From positions 1-5,562 of the forward strand of contig JAKAUH010000529.1 of the NCBI GenBank assembly GCA_021818605.1: a stretch of 5,562 nucleotides of DNA. The letters are read 5' to 3'. This document shows positions 4,833 through 5,562 of this stretch, piece after piece. Below the pieces are notes generated by a model that saw only the letters and a program-made list of their open reading frames with translations, ran no database searches and had not been told where the DNA came from. This stretch comes from Planctomycetota bacterium (GTDB lineage Bacteria; Planctomycetota; Planctomycetia; Isosphaerales; Isosphaeraceae). Each line of letters begins with the position of its first letter. Position 1 is the stretch's first letter. Position numbers and translations under genes: made by a program.

Positions 4833-5562
4833 GTGGGGCTGATCGAACACAGTCTGCGGCATGCGACGGTCCCAGCGGCCGATGGGATCCGGCTCCATGT
4901 CGTCGAGGCGGGACCGGAGGACGGGCGGCCGGTGCTCGTGTTGCACGGGTTCCCGGAGTTCTGGTACGGCTGGCGGCATCAGATCGGCCCGCTGGCAGAC
5001 GCCGGATACCGCGTGCAGGTCCCCGATCAGCGCGGATACGGCGACAGCGACAGGCCGGCGCCAGTTTCGGCCTATAATCTGGACGCTCTCGCGGCCGACG
5101 TCGCGGCGCTGATCCGCTCGACCGGGCACCCCGGCGCCGCGGTGGTGGGTCACGACTGGGGCGGGATCGTCGGCTGGTGGCTGGCGCTCCGGCATCCCGA
5201 GCTGGTCGAGCGGCTGGCGGTGCTGAATGCCCCGCATCCGATCGCGTTCCGCCGCCATCTGCGGACCTCGCCGGGGCAGATGCTCCGAAGCTGGTACATG
5301 TTCGCGCTGCAGATTCCCTGGCTGCCCGAGGCCAATCTCCGCCGCCGCAACTGGCGCGCGCTGGCCGAGGGCCTCCGCGCGACCAGCCGCGCCGGGGCCT
5401 TCACCGACGAGGATCTCGATCGGTATCGCCAGGCGTGGTCGCAGCCCGGGGCGATCACGGGGATGATCCACTGGTACCGCGCGGCGATGCGACATGCGCC
5501 GGCACCGCCCGCCGAGATCCGCGTCAGTGTCCCGACCCTGCTGATCTGGGGCGAGCAGGATC
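4833..5562 (+). CDS. Alpha/beta hydrolase, epoxide hydrolase type (cut by right edge)
   Basis: The frame is open from GTG 4833 to the end of the window, giving 243 codons. It has the alpha/beta hydrolase fold of the soluble epoxide hydrolase / haloalkane dehalogenase group. HGFPEFWYGWR at residues 38-48 holds the oxyanion HGxP and the bulky pocket. PDQRGYGDSDRP follows at 64-75. The nucleophile elbow GHDWGG at 106-111 places Asp108 as the nucleophile, which excludes ordinary serine esterases. The lid contains SWYMFALQIPWLPE (Tyr155) and HWYRA (Tyr215), placed like the two epoxide-polarising tyrosines of epoxide hydrolases. PTLLIWGEQD at 234-243 reaches the usual position of the catalytic acid. 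The catalytic His would lie beyond the edge. The predicted role is hydrolysis of an epoxide to a diol; the substrate is unknown. No signal peptide is visible. The two lid tyrosines favour epoxide hydrolase over dehalogenase. There is no evident functional tie to the sugar genes. Confidence 0.9.
   Translation, partial: MGLIEHSLRHATVPAADGIRLHVVEAGPEDGRPVLVLHGFPEFWYGWRHQIGPLADAGYRVQVPDQRGYGDSDRPAPVSAYNLDALAADVAALIRSTGHPGAAVVGHDWGGIVGWWLALRHPELVERLAVLNAPHPIAFRRHLRTSPGQMLRSWYMFALQIPWLPEANLRRRNWRALAEGLRATSRAGAFTDEDLDRYRQAWSQPGAITGMIHWYRAAMRHAPAPPAEIRVSVPTLLIWGEQD

Noticed and set aside
4617..5495. A 292-codon open frame on the minus strand at the right end
   Set aside because: It is antisense to the alpha/beta hydrolase, whose motifs are unmistakable. 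The antisense product is low-complexity Arg/Pro-rich sequence.
1..5562. CRISPR array, tRNA/rRNA genes, insertion sequences, or a defence or phage system
   Set aside because: No arrays of repeats, no terminal inverted repeats with a transposase, no RNA gene signatures, and no defence or phage protein motifs were seen. The coding space is taken up by five metabolic or regulatory genes.

Overview
The window is high-GC bacterial DNA with compact genes. A periplasmic-binding/AraC fusion regulator of the XylR type without an N-terminal LacI helix-turn-helix, next to a large secreted GH51 enzyme, suggests a Planctomycetota (Isosphaeraceae-like) source. That assignment rests on gene style and family knowledge, not on a marker gene.

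Layout, left to right. The left edge carries the first 36 codons of galT on the minus strand, cut by the window. It overlaps by 4 bp (ATGA) the stop of a complete galE, also on minus. A divergent intergenic region of about 160 bp separates galE from a plus-strand AraC-family sugar-responsive regulator. The regulator converges on, and overlaps by 23 bp, a minus-strand gene for a secreted GH51 alpha-L-arabinofuranosidase. A 395-bp intergenic region follows. The right edge carries the first 243 codons of a plus-strand alpha/beta hydrolase of the epoxide hydrolase type, open at the end of the window.

The main non-coding signal is a block shared by the two intergenic regions. Each contains two copies of TCGCGCA exactly 21 bp apart (1186/1207 and 4558/4579) with an A-rich spacer. 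The similarity extends to 32 of 41 aligned positions (1174-1214 against 4546-4586). A matching -10-like hexamer, TATCGT on the minus strand, lies 20 and 19 bp further on in the direction of galE and of the GH51 gene. Direct repeats with a two-turn period are the classic operator layout of AraC-family proteins, and the only such regulator in the window lies between the two sites.

The simplest reading is a small local regulon. The regulator senses a sugar and controls galE-galT (Leloir pathway, galactose) and the GH51 gene (release of arabinose), probably with its own gene. Together these would serve use of an arabinose- and galactose-containing plant polymer such as arabinogalactan. The gene calls are firm. 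The regulon is inferred from the shared sites and needs experimental proof.
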